Assembly: GCA_011523505.1 (NCBI GenBank)
Contig: WTGP01000018.1
Location: forward strand, 183,777 to 247,776
Direction: 5' to 3'
Length of the DNA stretch: 64,000 nucleotides
Source: Gammaproteobacteria bacterium
GTDB taxonomy: Bacteria > Pseudomonadota > Gammaproteobacteria > Steroidobacterales > Foliamicaceae
How positions within the stretch are numbered: position 1 is the stretch's first letter; the number at the start of each line of letters is the position of its first letter. A program made the position numbers and the translations under genes. Shown here piece by piece: positions 19,826-28,054 of the stretch. The notes beneath the pieces are model-generated. The model did not search any database. It was given only the letters and a program-made list of their open reading frames with translations, and had not been told where the DNA came from.

Positions 19826-20074
19826 ATGAGAATGCTGTCGTACTGGGGAGAGAACATCCGGCTGATCGCGATCCTGCTGGCGGTCTGGTTCGCCATATCG
19901 TTCGGCTGCGGCGTGCTGCTGGTGGACGTGCTCAACCGGTTCACGCTGGGCGGATTCCAGCTCGGGTTCTGGTTCGCGCAGCAGGGCAGCATGTACGGCT
20001 TCCTCGTGCTGATCTTCGTCTATGTCATCCTGATGGGACGCATCGACAAGAAGCACCGGGTGAGCGAAGACTAG
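19826..20074 (+). CDS. DUF4212 small subunit of a sodium/solute symporter
   Basis: An 82-residue membrane protein with two membrane segments (about 12-34 and 48-71) and the DUF4212 pattern YWxENIRLIAILLAVWF at the start and FWFAQQGSMYGFLVLIFVYV in the middle. DUF4212 proteins are nearly always the small partner of a VC_2705-type SSS symporter, which is the next gene. GGGAGGG lies just before the ATG. The normal gap to the symporter gene is a few bases, but here a 266-bp palindromic element starts inside the stop codon region (TAG at 20072-20074). Confidence 0.88.
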   Translation: MRMLSYWGENIRLIAILLAVWFAISFGCGVLLVDVLNRFTLGGFQLGFWFAQQGSMYGFLVLIFVYVILMGRIDKKHRVSED

Positions 20075-20338
20075 TGTGGTGTCCGGCAAGCACGCAGCAT
20101 TTCAGAGCGGGCCTGAAGCGTCAATGCAAGGCGCCGGCCGCAGGGAATACTGCCCGTATTGCCCAGGGCGGCAACGCCGCAGTGGCGCTTCAGGCCCGCT
20201 CCCGAAGGGCGCGGCCCCTGCGGCCTGTGGCCGCGTTGCGTCCCTTGGCAATGGGAGACACCATTCCCGGCGGAACGCGCCTTGCCACAAACCGCAGGGG
20301 ACACGCTGAAATGCTGCGTGCTTGCCGGACACCACACT
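20073..20338. mobile_element. 266-bp nested palindromic (MITE-like) element
   Basis: The ends are a perfect 33-bp inverted repeat (20073-20105 and 20306-20338, starting AGTGTGGTGTCCGGCAAGCA). Inside are a perfect 15-bp inverted pair (20106-20120 with 20186-20200) and a longer imperfect inverted pair of about 49 bases (20128-20176 with 20234-20283). No transposase gene is present, and no clear target duplication is visible. The size, terminal repeats and place inside an operon fit a non-autonomous MITE or a large REP/BIME-like element. It separates the DUF4212 gene from its symporter and ends 1 base before the symporter ATG. Confidence 0.7.
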
Positions 20339-20339
20339 G

Positions 20340-22094
20340 ATGGGCCTGCAGACGCTCACCTACATCGTCGTCGGGCTGTCGTTCGCGCTGTATATCGGTA
20401 TCGCCTTCTGGTCGAAGGCGCGCACGACCGGCGACTTTTACGTGGCCGGCAAGCACGTGCACCCGGTCGCGAACGGCATGGCCACGGCGGCCGACTGGAT
20501 GTCGGCGGCTTCGTTCATATCCCTGGCCGGACTGATCGCGTACCTTGGCTATGACAGCTCCGTCTACCTGATGGGCTGGACCGGCGGTTACGTGCTGCTG
20601 GCGCTGCTTCTGGCGCCCTACCTGCGCCGCTTCGGCAAGTTCACCGTGCCGGAATTCATCGGGGAACGCTATTACTCCGACGCCGCGCGCGTGGTGGCCG
20701 TGATCTGCCTGATCGTAATCTCCTTTACCTACGTGGCCGGGCAGATGCGCGGCGTGGGCATCGTGTTTTCGCGATTTCTGAACGTGGACATCAGCGTCGG
20801 GCTGGCCGTGGGCATGGGTGTAGTGTTCCTGTACGCCGTGCTGGGCGGGATGAAGGGCATCACCTACACCCAGGTCGCGCAATACTGCGTGCTGATCTTC
20901 GCCTACACGGTGCCGGCCGTGTTCATTTCGCTGCAGGTGACGGGAGTGGCGGTGCCGCAGGTCGCGTTCGGCGGCGAGGTGCTCGACGGGGGCGGCCGCC
21001 TGCTGGCCAACCTGGACCGGATCGTGACCGATCTCGGCTTTACGGCCTTTACCGCGGGCTCGAAGAGTACCGTGGACATATTCTTCATCACGCTTGCGCT
21101 GATGATCGGCACGGCGGGGCTGCCTCACGTGCTGGTGCGCTTTTTCACCGTACCCAAGGTGCGCCATGCGCGGATTTCGGCCGGCTATGCCCTGCTCTTC
21201 ATCGCGATTCTCTACACGACCGCGCCGGCGGTGGGCGCGCTGGCCCGCCTCAACCTCACGACCACCATCCAGACGGGTCCGGTATTCGAGGAAACCTCAA
21301 ACCTGCGCTACGAGGAACGCCCTGGCTGGTTCCGCACCTGGGAGGATACGGGGCTGCTTCGCTTCGACGACCTGAACGGCGACGGACGAATCCAGTATTA
21401 CAACGACGCCAACCCCGAGTTCGCCGAACGCGCCGAGGCGCAGGGCTGGCGCGGCAACGAGCTGACGGTGGACCGCGACATCATCGTGCTGGCCAACCCC
21501 GAAATCGCCGGCCTGCCGAACTGGGTGATCGCGCTGGTGGCGGCCGGTGGCATCGCCGCTGCGCTGTCCACGGCCGCGGGCCTGCTGCTGGTGATATCGG
21601 CCGCGGTATCGCACGACCTGATCAAGAGCGTGTTCGCACGCAACATCTCGGAGCGGGCCGAACTTCGCGCAGGCCGGATCAGCGCCGGCGTTGCCGTGCT
21701 GCTGGCCGGCTACCTGGGCTTCAACCCGCCCGGATTCGTGGCCGAGGTGGTGGCCCTGGCCTTCGGCCTGGCGGCCGCATCGCTGTTCCCGGCCATCCTG
21801 CTCGGGATTCTTTCATTGCGCGTGAACAAGCAGGGAGCGATTGCCGGCATGCTGTCGGGTCTGCTCTTCACGATGGGCTACATCATCTGGTTCAAGGGCG
21901 TTTTCGTGGAGCCGTTCGCCGCCAACGTCCCCGAAAACTGGCTTTTCGGTATTTCTCCCGAGGGCATCGGCGCCGTGGGCGCGGCAATCAACCTGACCGT
22001 CACCCTTGCGGTCAGCGCGCTAACGCCGGCGCCCCCGTCGCCCGTCCAGGCCCTGGTACGCCGCATCCGCGTACCGTCAGGCAGCGGCGGCTGA
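20340..22094 (+). CDS. SSS-family sodium:solute symporter (VC_2705/acetate-like), large subunit
   Basis: A 584-residue transporter with about 13 membrane segments and the SSS signatures: DFYVAGKHVHPVANGMATAADWMSAAS near 30-55, SLAGLIAYLGYD and YLRRFGKFTVPEFIGERY near 96-115. Later come TAGLPHVLVRFFTVP near 260 and AALSTAAGLLLVISAAVSHDL near 405-425. It belongs to the subgroup paired with DUF4212 proteins, thought to move acetate or similar small acids with sodium. An extracytoplasmic insertion (about residues 315-380) contains an EF-hand-like loop DLNGDGRIQYYND. ATG at 20340 is used; it directly follows the palindromic element, with no Shine-Dalgarno visible. A TTG at 20322 inside the element is in frame. 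Confidence 0.88.
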   Translation: MGLQTLTYIVVGLSFALYIGIAFWSKARTTGDFYVAGKHVHPVANGMATAADWMSAASFISLAGLIAYLGYDSSVYLMGWTGGYVLLALLLAPYLRRFGKFTVPEFIGERYYSDAARVVAVICLIVISFTYVAGQMRGVGIVFSRFLNVDISVGLAVGMGVVFLYAVLGGMKGITYTQVAQYCVLIFAYTVPAVFISLQVTGVAVPQVAFGGEVLDGGGRLLANLDRIVTDLGFTAFTAGSKSTVDIFFITLALMIGTAGLPHVLVRFFTVPKVRHARISAGYALLFIAILYTTAPAVGALARLNLTTTIQTGPVFEETSNLRYEERPGWFRTWEDTGLLRFDDLNGDGRIQYYNDANPEFAERAEAQGWRGNELTVDRDIIVLANPEIAGLPNWVIALVAAGGIAAALSTAAGLLLVISAAVSHDLIKSVFARNISERAELRAGRISAGVAVLLAGYLGFNPPGFVAEVVALAFGLAAASLFPAILLGILSLRVNKQGAIAGMLSGLLFTMGYIIWFKGVFVEPFAANVPENWLFGISPEGIGAVGAAINLTVTLAVSALTPAPPSPVQALVRRIRVPSGSGG

Positions 22095-22110
22095 GCGCGC
22101 ACCAGCCAAA

Positions 22111-22210
22111 GCCCTTCGTTCGCCCCACTCCTCGTGGGAGCGTTGAAGCAGGGACAGCGAGAATCGAGCCAGGATGGCGTCTCCAACGAGGAGTGGGGCG
22201 AACGAAGGGC
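22111..22210. repeat. Interrupted perfect inverted repeat between convergent genes
   Basis: Two perfect 25-bp arms (22111-22135 and 22186-22210) starting GCCCTTCGTTCGCCCCACTC flank a 50-base centre. It lies between the end of the symporter gene and the end of the porin gene, so a stem-loop could stop transcription from both sides. There is no T-run as in a classic intrinsic terminator. A dispersed repeat element is equally likely. Confidence 0.55.
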
Positions 22211-22233
22211 GAGGAAGCACGAGAAGACCCCGG

Positions 22234-23598
22234 CTACCACCTCCAATCAAACATCAGCCACGCCTTGGTCGTGTCAGTAGCGTAATCGTCGGCCGAATAA
22301 CGGGCGATCTTGAACAACAGCCCCAGGTTGTCCCGCAACGGATAGGTAACGGACAAGCCGATCTCGCTGCCGTAGTCGTCCAGAAACGGCCGGCCCGTCA
22401 CCGCATCGAGCGCCGTAACGTCCGACTGGAAATCGTGATATACGCCCGTGACGGTCGCCTCGCCCACCTTTCCGGACACGCTCACCCAGGCATTGTGCAG
22501 ACCCGTGGCGGGAGCGATGAGGAACTTGTCCGTCCAACCCTGGAACTTGTGCAGCGTTGCGGCGGGGAAGCGCAGGGAAGCCAGGTGGCGATCGGAACCG
22601 AGGTTCACCATCAGGCCGCCGAATCGCGTGGCGGCGAACTTCTCAGGGTCATCGGTTGTGCCGACCTCACTGCCAAACACTTCATAGGCCGCAGTGACGG
22701 TGATACCGCCCAGCTTGAGGTCGCCCTGAAACAGGTAGTGGTTGACATCGTAGGACAAGGGGTTGTCGCCATGGTCGCTCTGGTTGGACAGCATGGCGGT
22801 AACGGTCAGCTGGTTGAAGACGCCCTGATACTCTACCCCGTAGGTCGCGTTGGAATTGCCCGGGCCGTTGTCGTTCTCCAGGTCCCACAGATAGGCATAT
22901 CCGGCGATCGTATGGCCCGGCCAGGCCGCAAAGGATGCGCGGAACGCGTGCGAGGCCCCGTACCAGTCGCCCGGCTGGGCGCCGTCTCCGGGCCCGAAAA
23001 TCCGGTTGATGTTGTGGATAAAGGCGTAGTCCAGGTCGACAGCGCCAACGTTCGTCTGCAAGCGCAGGCCGTCGTAGGTCTGCTCGTTCTGCCGGTAGGC
23101 TACGCCCCCGATGAACCGCTGCGACCCGTGATTGATTCGCTGGCGGCCCACCGTGACCGTGAAATCGTCCTCCTTGAACTTCACGAACGCCTGGTTAAGG
23201 TCAAATCCGTCGGGATCGGCGACGACCGGATACGCTGTTTTACCGTTGGTGGTCGAGTTGAAGTCCTCGATGCCCAGGATCAGCGTGTAGTCGGTCTCGA
23301 TCCCGAAGGACACGGAGTTCGACTCGGCCGAGTTCCAGGTCAGGCGCGCGCGGGCCGTCGAAGCGAGCGCGTCCTTGTCGATTCCGTCCTGGGAAACGGT
23401 CTCAAGGCGATAGCGGAATCCCAGCGAGGTCTTGCCGCCGGCTACCGCTTCGCCAATGTCGACCGCCTGCGCTGCCGGCGCAATCAGGATCGCCAGAAGG
23501 GGCAATAGCGCAATGGAACGGAGTGCCGGACGGCGGGAAGTCCCTGCCTCCCCTGATCTCACGCGCGCCCCGGCGTGTTTCGATAATGCAGCCCGCAT
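22234..23598 (-). CDS. Alginate-export-family outer-membrane porin
   Basis: A 454-residue protein with a positively charged start and a hydrophobic signal (about residues 26-44, ending APAAQAVD). It is followed by many alternating beta-strand segments. ALASTARARLTWNSAES near 75-90, FDLNQAFVKFKEDDFTVTVGRQRINHGSQRFIGG near 130-165 and the NEQTYDGLRLQ block match the alginate export (AlgE-like) family, used widely as substrate-specific beta-barrel porins. It ends in an aromatic residue (WRW), the outer-membrane assembly signal. It follows the thioredoxin-TPR gene by 86 bp on the same strand. The substrate is not known; alginate itself is not implied. A later start after the arginine-rich first residues is possible. 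Confidence 0.82.
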   Translation of the reverse strand: MRAALSKHAGARVRSGEAGTSRRPALRSIALLPLLAILIAPAAQAVDIGEAVAGGKTSLGFRYRLETVSQDGIDKDALASTARARLTWNSAESNSVSFGIETDYTLILGIEDFNSTTNGKTAYPVVADPDGFDLNQAFVKFKEDDFTVTVGRQRINHGSQRFIGGVAYRQNEQTYDGLRLQTNVGAVDLDYAFIHNINRIFGPGDGAQPGDWYGASHAFRASFAAWPGHTIAGYAYLWDLENDNGPGNSNATYGVEYQGVFNQLTVTAMLSNQSDHGDNPLSYDVNHYLFQGDLKLGGITVTAAYEVFGSEVGTTDDPEKFAATRFGGLMVNLGSDRHLASLRFPAATLHKFQGWTDKFLIAPATGLHNAWVSVSGKVGEATVTGVYHDFQSDVTALDAVTGRPFLDDYGSEIGLSVTYPLRDNLGLLFKIARYSADDYATDTTKAWLMFDWRW

Positions 23599-23684
23599 AG
23601 GTCACCAAGAATCTTGCGACTGTTGGCTGCGAAGTGTACAGCCTATTGGCCGCGGAGACACGCGGCCGACAGCGACGCACCGAA

Positions 23685-24956
23685 CTATTCCGCGATGCGA
23701 TCCAGTTGCCCGCGCAGCAAGTCCCGGAAGTTTGCGACGCCTTCCCTGCCCTCGAGACCGTCCAGCGCCGCTTGCAGGATCTCCCGCGCCCGCGCCGTTT
23801 CACCGGCCGCGATCAGCTGCGACGAGTAACTGAGGGCAGTGCTCCAATCGTCGGGCGCCAGTTCGTACGCCTCGCGCGTGTAGGCCAGCACCAGCGCCTT
23901 GTGTTCCGGCTCCGGCGACCGGCCAAGCCAGTGGCCTGCCAATCGCAGGGCCCGGACCCTGTCCGCGCCGGATTGGGCAAGCGTTTCGCCCAGATACGCA
24001 AGCAGTTCTTCCCAGCGTCCGGCCGCTGCCAGGTAGTCGCCCCGAAACTGAGGGGCCATCGAGTCGTACAGAAGTTCGCTGTCCGGCTCAAGTTTCGCCA
24101 GGTAGTCGGCAGCGCTCTTCAGCGGTCCGCTCAAGTCGCCGAGATAGGCGAGATATTGCTCGTCACCCTGCTGCGCCGAGTTCTGCGCTGCGTAGAAATT
24201 GATTTCCAGCACCAGGCGGGCCAGCGCAATCTCCGCCGCCACGTCGAGAAAGGCGTCGTAGTTGTCGATGACGTACTCGACCAGCGCATCGCCGCGCGGC
24301 TTCTTTTCCTTGTAGCAGGCAATGAGCGCAAAGTCGCGCGGATTGATCAGTTCGGAGAAATCGCGGGACGAAAAATACTCGTTTGCCGCGTTCTCGAGCG
24401 CAGACTTGCGCTGATGGCGCTGCATGACGTCGCCCTCGAACAGCGCCAGTTCGACCTGCGCGTCCCAAAGGTAGGCCTGAACGAATTCCGGATCGCGCTC
24501 ACCCTGCTTGTAGCGGGCCTCAAGCTCGGCAAAACCGGAATCAAGACCGCCGGTCAATTGCTCCGCGACCTGCACGAACAGGCTCGCCGGAAGCGCCCCC
24601 AGGGCGCGGCCGACCAGAGATCCGTCGGGATTCAGGTAGAGGTAGGTGGGGTAGGCCCCGACGTCGTAGCGCTCGGAGATCGCCGGCCCGTTGATCGACT
24701 CGTCCTCCGCGTCGAGCTTCACGTTGATGAAGTTCGCGTTGTAGTGCTCGCCCACGTCGTCGCGCGGGAAAACCACCGCGTCCATGACCTTGCAGGGGCC
24801 ACACCAGGTCGCGTACACGTCCACGAAGACGTGCTTGTCCTCTTCTTCGGCGCGGGCCAGCGCCTCTTCGAAACTGCCCTCGAAGAACTGGATGCCGCCC
24901 GCCAGGGCCACGGTCGGCCCCAGACAGGCCAACACGACCGCGTAAATCCTTTTCAT
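23685..24956 (-). CDS. Secreted thioredoxin-fold protein with helical (TPR-like) C-terminal half
   Basis: A 423-residue protein. A signal peptide covers about residues 1-19 (VVLACLGPTVALAGG). Residues 22-145 are a thioredoxin domain with the active site ATWCGPCK (Cys52 and Cys55) and the cis-proline loop GAYPTYLYLNPDG near 100-112. Residues about 150-423 are all-helical with Ala/Leu-rich repeats reminiscent of TPRs, such as ALSYSSQLIAAGETARAREILQAAL near the end. The protein is probably periplasmic and may reduce or oxidise client disulfides, with the helical half binding a partner. It sits 32 bp after the TonB receptor gene and so probably belongs to the sigma-fecR-receptor operon, which is not the usual cargo. 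Confidence 0.8.
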   Translation of the reverse strand: MKRIYAVVLACLGPTVALAGGIQFFEGSFEEALARAEEEDKHVFVDVYATWCGPCKVMDAVVFPRDDVGEHYNANFINVKLDAEDESINGPAISERYDVGAYPTYLYLNPDGSLVGRALGALPASLFVQVAEQLTGGLDSGFAELEARYKQGERDPEFVQAYLWDAQVELALFEGDVMQRHQRKSALENAANEYFSSRDFSELINPRDFALIACYKEKKPRGDALVEYVIDNYDAFLDVAAEIALARLVLEINFYAAQNSAQQGDEQYLAYLGDLSGPLKSAADYLAKLEPDSELLYDSMAPQFRGDYLAAAGRWEELLAYLGETLAQSGADRVRALRLAGHWLGRSPEPEHKALVLAYTREAYELAPDDWSTALSYSSQLIAAGETARAREILQAALDGLEGREGVANFRDLLRGQLDRIAE

Positions 24957-24988
24957 AGGGTCAACCTGAATTGCAAAATGGCATCCAC

Positions 24989-27900
24989 CTAGAAAATATC
25001 GTAGCTCTTGCGGATCTCCAGGTGAACGACGCGTCCACGCAGATCCACGCGCCGCGGGTCCCAGGGCGTATTGGAGTCAAAGAACGGGAACGCCTTGTTG
25101 GTGATGTTTCGGGCGCCCGCGAACACCTTCCAGCCGCTGTCGCCGAACTCGTAACTGCCGGTCAGATCGAATGTCAGGTAGTTTTCGACCCGCTCCTGCG
25201 GCGAGAACCTCAGGCCTTCATAGCTGCTGGAGTAGTTCGCGGTCAGGTTAAGGGTCGCATTGCCCTGCGCCCAGTTGATGTACCCGTATCCCTTCCAGCG
25301 TTCCGGGCCGCCCGGCGTGCCGTGCAGGTCGGTTGGTTCCGCACCGGGGGTGGCAACATCCTGGAGTTGTGCATTGAGGGTCGCGTCCGCTCCAACCGTG
25401 TAATACCCCCATCGCGCGGTATCGAACTGGTATCGCAACGAGACATCCAGGTACTCGCTGTAACGCTCGGCCAGGTTGACGGTAAACAGGTTCAGGCGTT
25501 CGATATTCCCCTGCGCATCCCGGAATACCATGCCGGGAATCTCGAAGAGCCGTTCGGGATTTTCGAACGCCAGCAAGGTTCCCGATCCGAACTTGTCGCT
25601 GAACTCAGTGTCAATCCACGCGATCTTGACGGACAAACCGTCCAACATCCCGCCCGGCGCCCACTCGAATCCCACGGTCAGCGTTTCGGAAATCTCCGGC
25701 TCAAGGTCCGCATTGCCCGTGAAATAAGTGTTCGGAATCTGGATGCCGCGGTCCGGGTTTTCCGGATCGATCAGGCGAATAAAGCCAAATGGCCCGTTTT
25801 CCCTGCGAAAGAGGTTGTTTGAAGTAGGCGGCACAAACGATTCGCCCCACGTTATCCCAAGCTTCAGTTCGGACACGGGATACCAGGCCAGCTCAACCTT
25901 CGGCGAAACGCGGTCGAACGTCTTTTCCGACAAAGGAGAGCCGGGACCCCCGAACGGACCGGAGAAGGAATACTCGTCGCTGCGCAGCGCCATCTTCAGG
26001 CCCAGGGAATCGAAACCTGTCATGCGATTGGCCGCGCCGATAAGCGGCACGCCCAATTCGGCGAAGAACGAGGTGACATCGCGTTCCGGATCCGGCACGG
26101 TGATGATCGTGCCCCGGGACTGATCGTCGGAATAATCCAACTGTTCGGTACGGGACTCACCGCCAATGGCCAATTGAACATCTCCGCCCGGCAGGCTGAG
26201 CACAGTCCCATTCAAGGAAACGGAAATGTCGTCCTGGCGGGAATAGTTCCAGTTGGCGTTCGCCGGGCCTTCGATATCAAGAAGGGGCTTGACCAGGTCC
26301 TCCACCGCTGCGGGGCTTTGGGCCGTGCCGTTGCCGAATGGATTTATGACCTGCTCGATCGGAAGCGGATTCCCCGCGGAATCCACGCCGGCGATCCGCT
26401 CCGCCAGCAGGTCCGGATCAATGTTGTAGTAGAGGTACCACGATTCTTCCTTGCCGCGGCTTGCCGAGATGTCCGCGACCCAGTCGCGAAACGGAAGCTC
26501 CGCACGAAAACCCAGGGTCAGCCGGCGGTTATTCTGATCGCTGTCGTTGCTGATGGGGTCCATTATCCCCGCCGCGTACTCGGCCGCGAAAGAATACGAA
26601 ACGAGCGTTTGAAAAAAGGGATGCGGCGGTATGTCGTTGTAGGGATTGCTCGCCGGCACGGCCCCCACAAACCGTTCCGAACCCCGGTGCGCCCAGGAGT
26701 CCGAGTAGGAGAAGGTAAATTCGCCGAACAACTCGACCGAGCCGTTCAGGACTTCCTGATTCACCATCAGGTTGCCGGAGGTGTTTTCGTTGTGCGAGGT
26801 GTTCTCCGCGGCACTCGTTGCGGCAAAGTCCCACGGCACGAGATTGGCGGGCGAGAGCTTCGAAAAAACGCCGTTCGTGCCGTCGTCCCCCTGGGGCAAC
26901 GCGCCGAGGGGGACAAGAACAATGTTGAAGTTGCCACGTGGGATTCCGTACCCCACCACTCCGGGTTGGCCAAAATGGAAAAAGCTGCCCGGTTGCAGGC
27001 GACTGTCCCTGCCTCCCCGACCGCTGAAATCGGAAGATGTGAAACCGGCCTTGGGGTTGTCGATCGCCGCGTTTTCCGAATAACTGACAGAAAAGTTCGC
27101 TCGGCCTCCGCTCCAGCCCACGGACAGGTTCTGCGACAGGCGCCTGACGTCGCCTTCGTGGGCGCCCATATCGTAACGAACGGAGGTTTCTCCGCCTTCA
27201 TAGTCGTCACGCAGGATGAAGTTCACGACGCCGGCCTGGGCGTCGGCGCCGTAGATCGCGGAAGCGCCGTCCGTCAGAACCTCCACCCGGTCGATGGCGC
27301 TGAACGGCAGCCCGTTGATGTTCACCCCTCCGTTCCCGAAGCTGGACGCCTGCGGCCAGCGTCGTCCATTGACCAGCACCAGCGTGGCCTGCTCGCCGAA
27401 TCCCCGCAGGTTGACCATCGATTGGCCCATGGCGTCCACCGAGTTGATCGAATTGTCGCGCGCGGCCCCCGCGTTGACGTCGCTGAAGTTCTGCGGAAGA
27501 GAGCGGATCACGTCTTCCACCGAACCCAGTCCGCGTCGATCGATTTCATCGCGGGTCAGCACGAACACCGGTGCGCCGCTCAGCGTATCGCGCAACCGCG
27601 TTCCGGTTACCACCTGTACCGCAAGTTCAATCGGCTGCTCATCTTCTTCGGCGGCGTCCTGCTCGCCCGCTACAGGTTGGGCAGCCTGCTCCGCGACCTG
27701 GACCACTACCATGCTTTCCGAGGCGAACTGGTATTCCAGACCCGTGTCCGTCAACAGGGCGGCCAATGCATCCTCGAACCGATACTCGCCCTTCAGCCCC
27801 CCGACATCGACTTTCTCTCCAGCTCCCTCCGAGAGCACGATCTGCATGCCCGACAACTCGGCCAGCGTTACCAGCGCCGAACCCGCACTTTGCGGTTCGA

Positions 27901-28033
27901 TATCGAGCGACAGCACTTCCTGGGACTGCGCCGGGGTACCGATCGCCGCCAATGCAAGCACGGCCAAAAGCAGGACCGGCAATGCTCTCGCCGACGGGTA
28001 TTGAGATCGCCTTGTTCTTGTCATGGTCCCCAC
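24989..28033 (-). CDS. TonB-dependent receptor with N-terminal STN signalling domain
   Basis: A 1,014-residue outer-membrane receptor. After a signal peptide (ends about residue 38, PAQSQEVL), residues about 40-115 form an STN (secretin/TonB N-terminal) domain, as in FecA. An acidic linker follows, then a plug domain from VQVVTGTRLRDTLSGAPVFVLT near 140 through VLVNGRRWPQASSFGNGGVNINGLP and the DGASAIYGADAQAGVVNFIL block near 258. The rest is beta-barrel. The last residues SYDIF end in Phe, as expected. The STN domain should pass a ligand signal to the FecR protein encoded 22 bp upstream. The ligand is unknown. The plug style (NGRRWP, GADAQAGVVN) is that of large proteobacterial receptors for carbohydrates or peptides rather than of siderophore receptors. 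Confidence 0.9.
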   Translation of the reverse strand: MGTMTRTRRSQYPSARALPVLLLAVLALAAIGTPAQSQEVLSLDIEPQSAGSALVTLAELSGMQIVLSEGAGEKVDVGGLKGEYRFEDALAALLTDTGLEYQFASESMVVVQVAEQAAQPVAGEQDAAEEDEQPIELAVQVVTGTRLRDTLSGAPVFVLTRDEIDRRGLGSVEDVIRSLPQNFSDVNAGAARDNSINSVDAMGQSMVNLRGFGEQATLVLVNGRRWPQASSFGNGGVNINGLPFSAIDRVEVLTDGASAIYGADAQAGVVNFILRDDYEGGETSVRYDMGAHEGDVRRLSQNLSVGWSGGRANFSVSYSENAAIDNPKAGFTSSDFSGRGGRDSRLQPGSFFHFGQPGVVGYGIPRGNFNIVLVPLGALPQGDDGTNGVFSKLSPANLVPWDFAATSAAENTSHNENTSGNLMVNQEVLNGSVELFGEFTFSYSDSWAHRGSERFVGAVPASNPYNDIPPHPFFQTLVSYSFAAEYAAGIMDPISNDSDQNNRRLTLGFRAELPFRDWVADISASRGKEESWYLYYNIDPDLLAERIAGVDSAGNPLPIEQVINPFGNGTAQSPAAVEDLVKPLLDIEGPANANWNYSRQDDISVSLNGTVLSLPGGDVQLAIGGESRTEQLDYSDDQSRGTIITVPDPERDVTSFFAELGVPLIGAANRMTGFDSLGLKMALRSDEYSFSGPFGGPGSPLSEKTFDRVSPKVELAWYPVSELKLGITWGESFVPPTSNNLFRRENGPFGFIRLIDPENPDRGIQIPNTYFTGNADLEPEISETLTVGFEWAPGGMLDGLSVKIAWIDTEFSDKFGSGTLLAFENPERLFEIPGMVFRDAQGNIERLNLFTVNLAERYSEYLDVSLRYQFDTARWGYYTVGADATLNAQLQDVATPGAEPTDLHGTPGGPERWKGYGYINWAQGNATLNLTANYSSSYEGLRFSPQERVENYLTFDLTGSYEFGDSGWKVFAGARNITNKAFPFFDSNTPWDPRRVDLRGRVVHLEIRKSYDIF

Positions 28034-28054
28034 CTCTGCAATGTTTTTCCTATT

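Noticed and set aside
20340..20520. TTG at 20322 as the real symporter start
   Set aside because: That start lies inside the terminal repeat of the palindromic element, has no ribosome site, and adds residues not expected for the family. The ATG at 20340 is preferred, though its own ribosome site is also missing.
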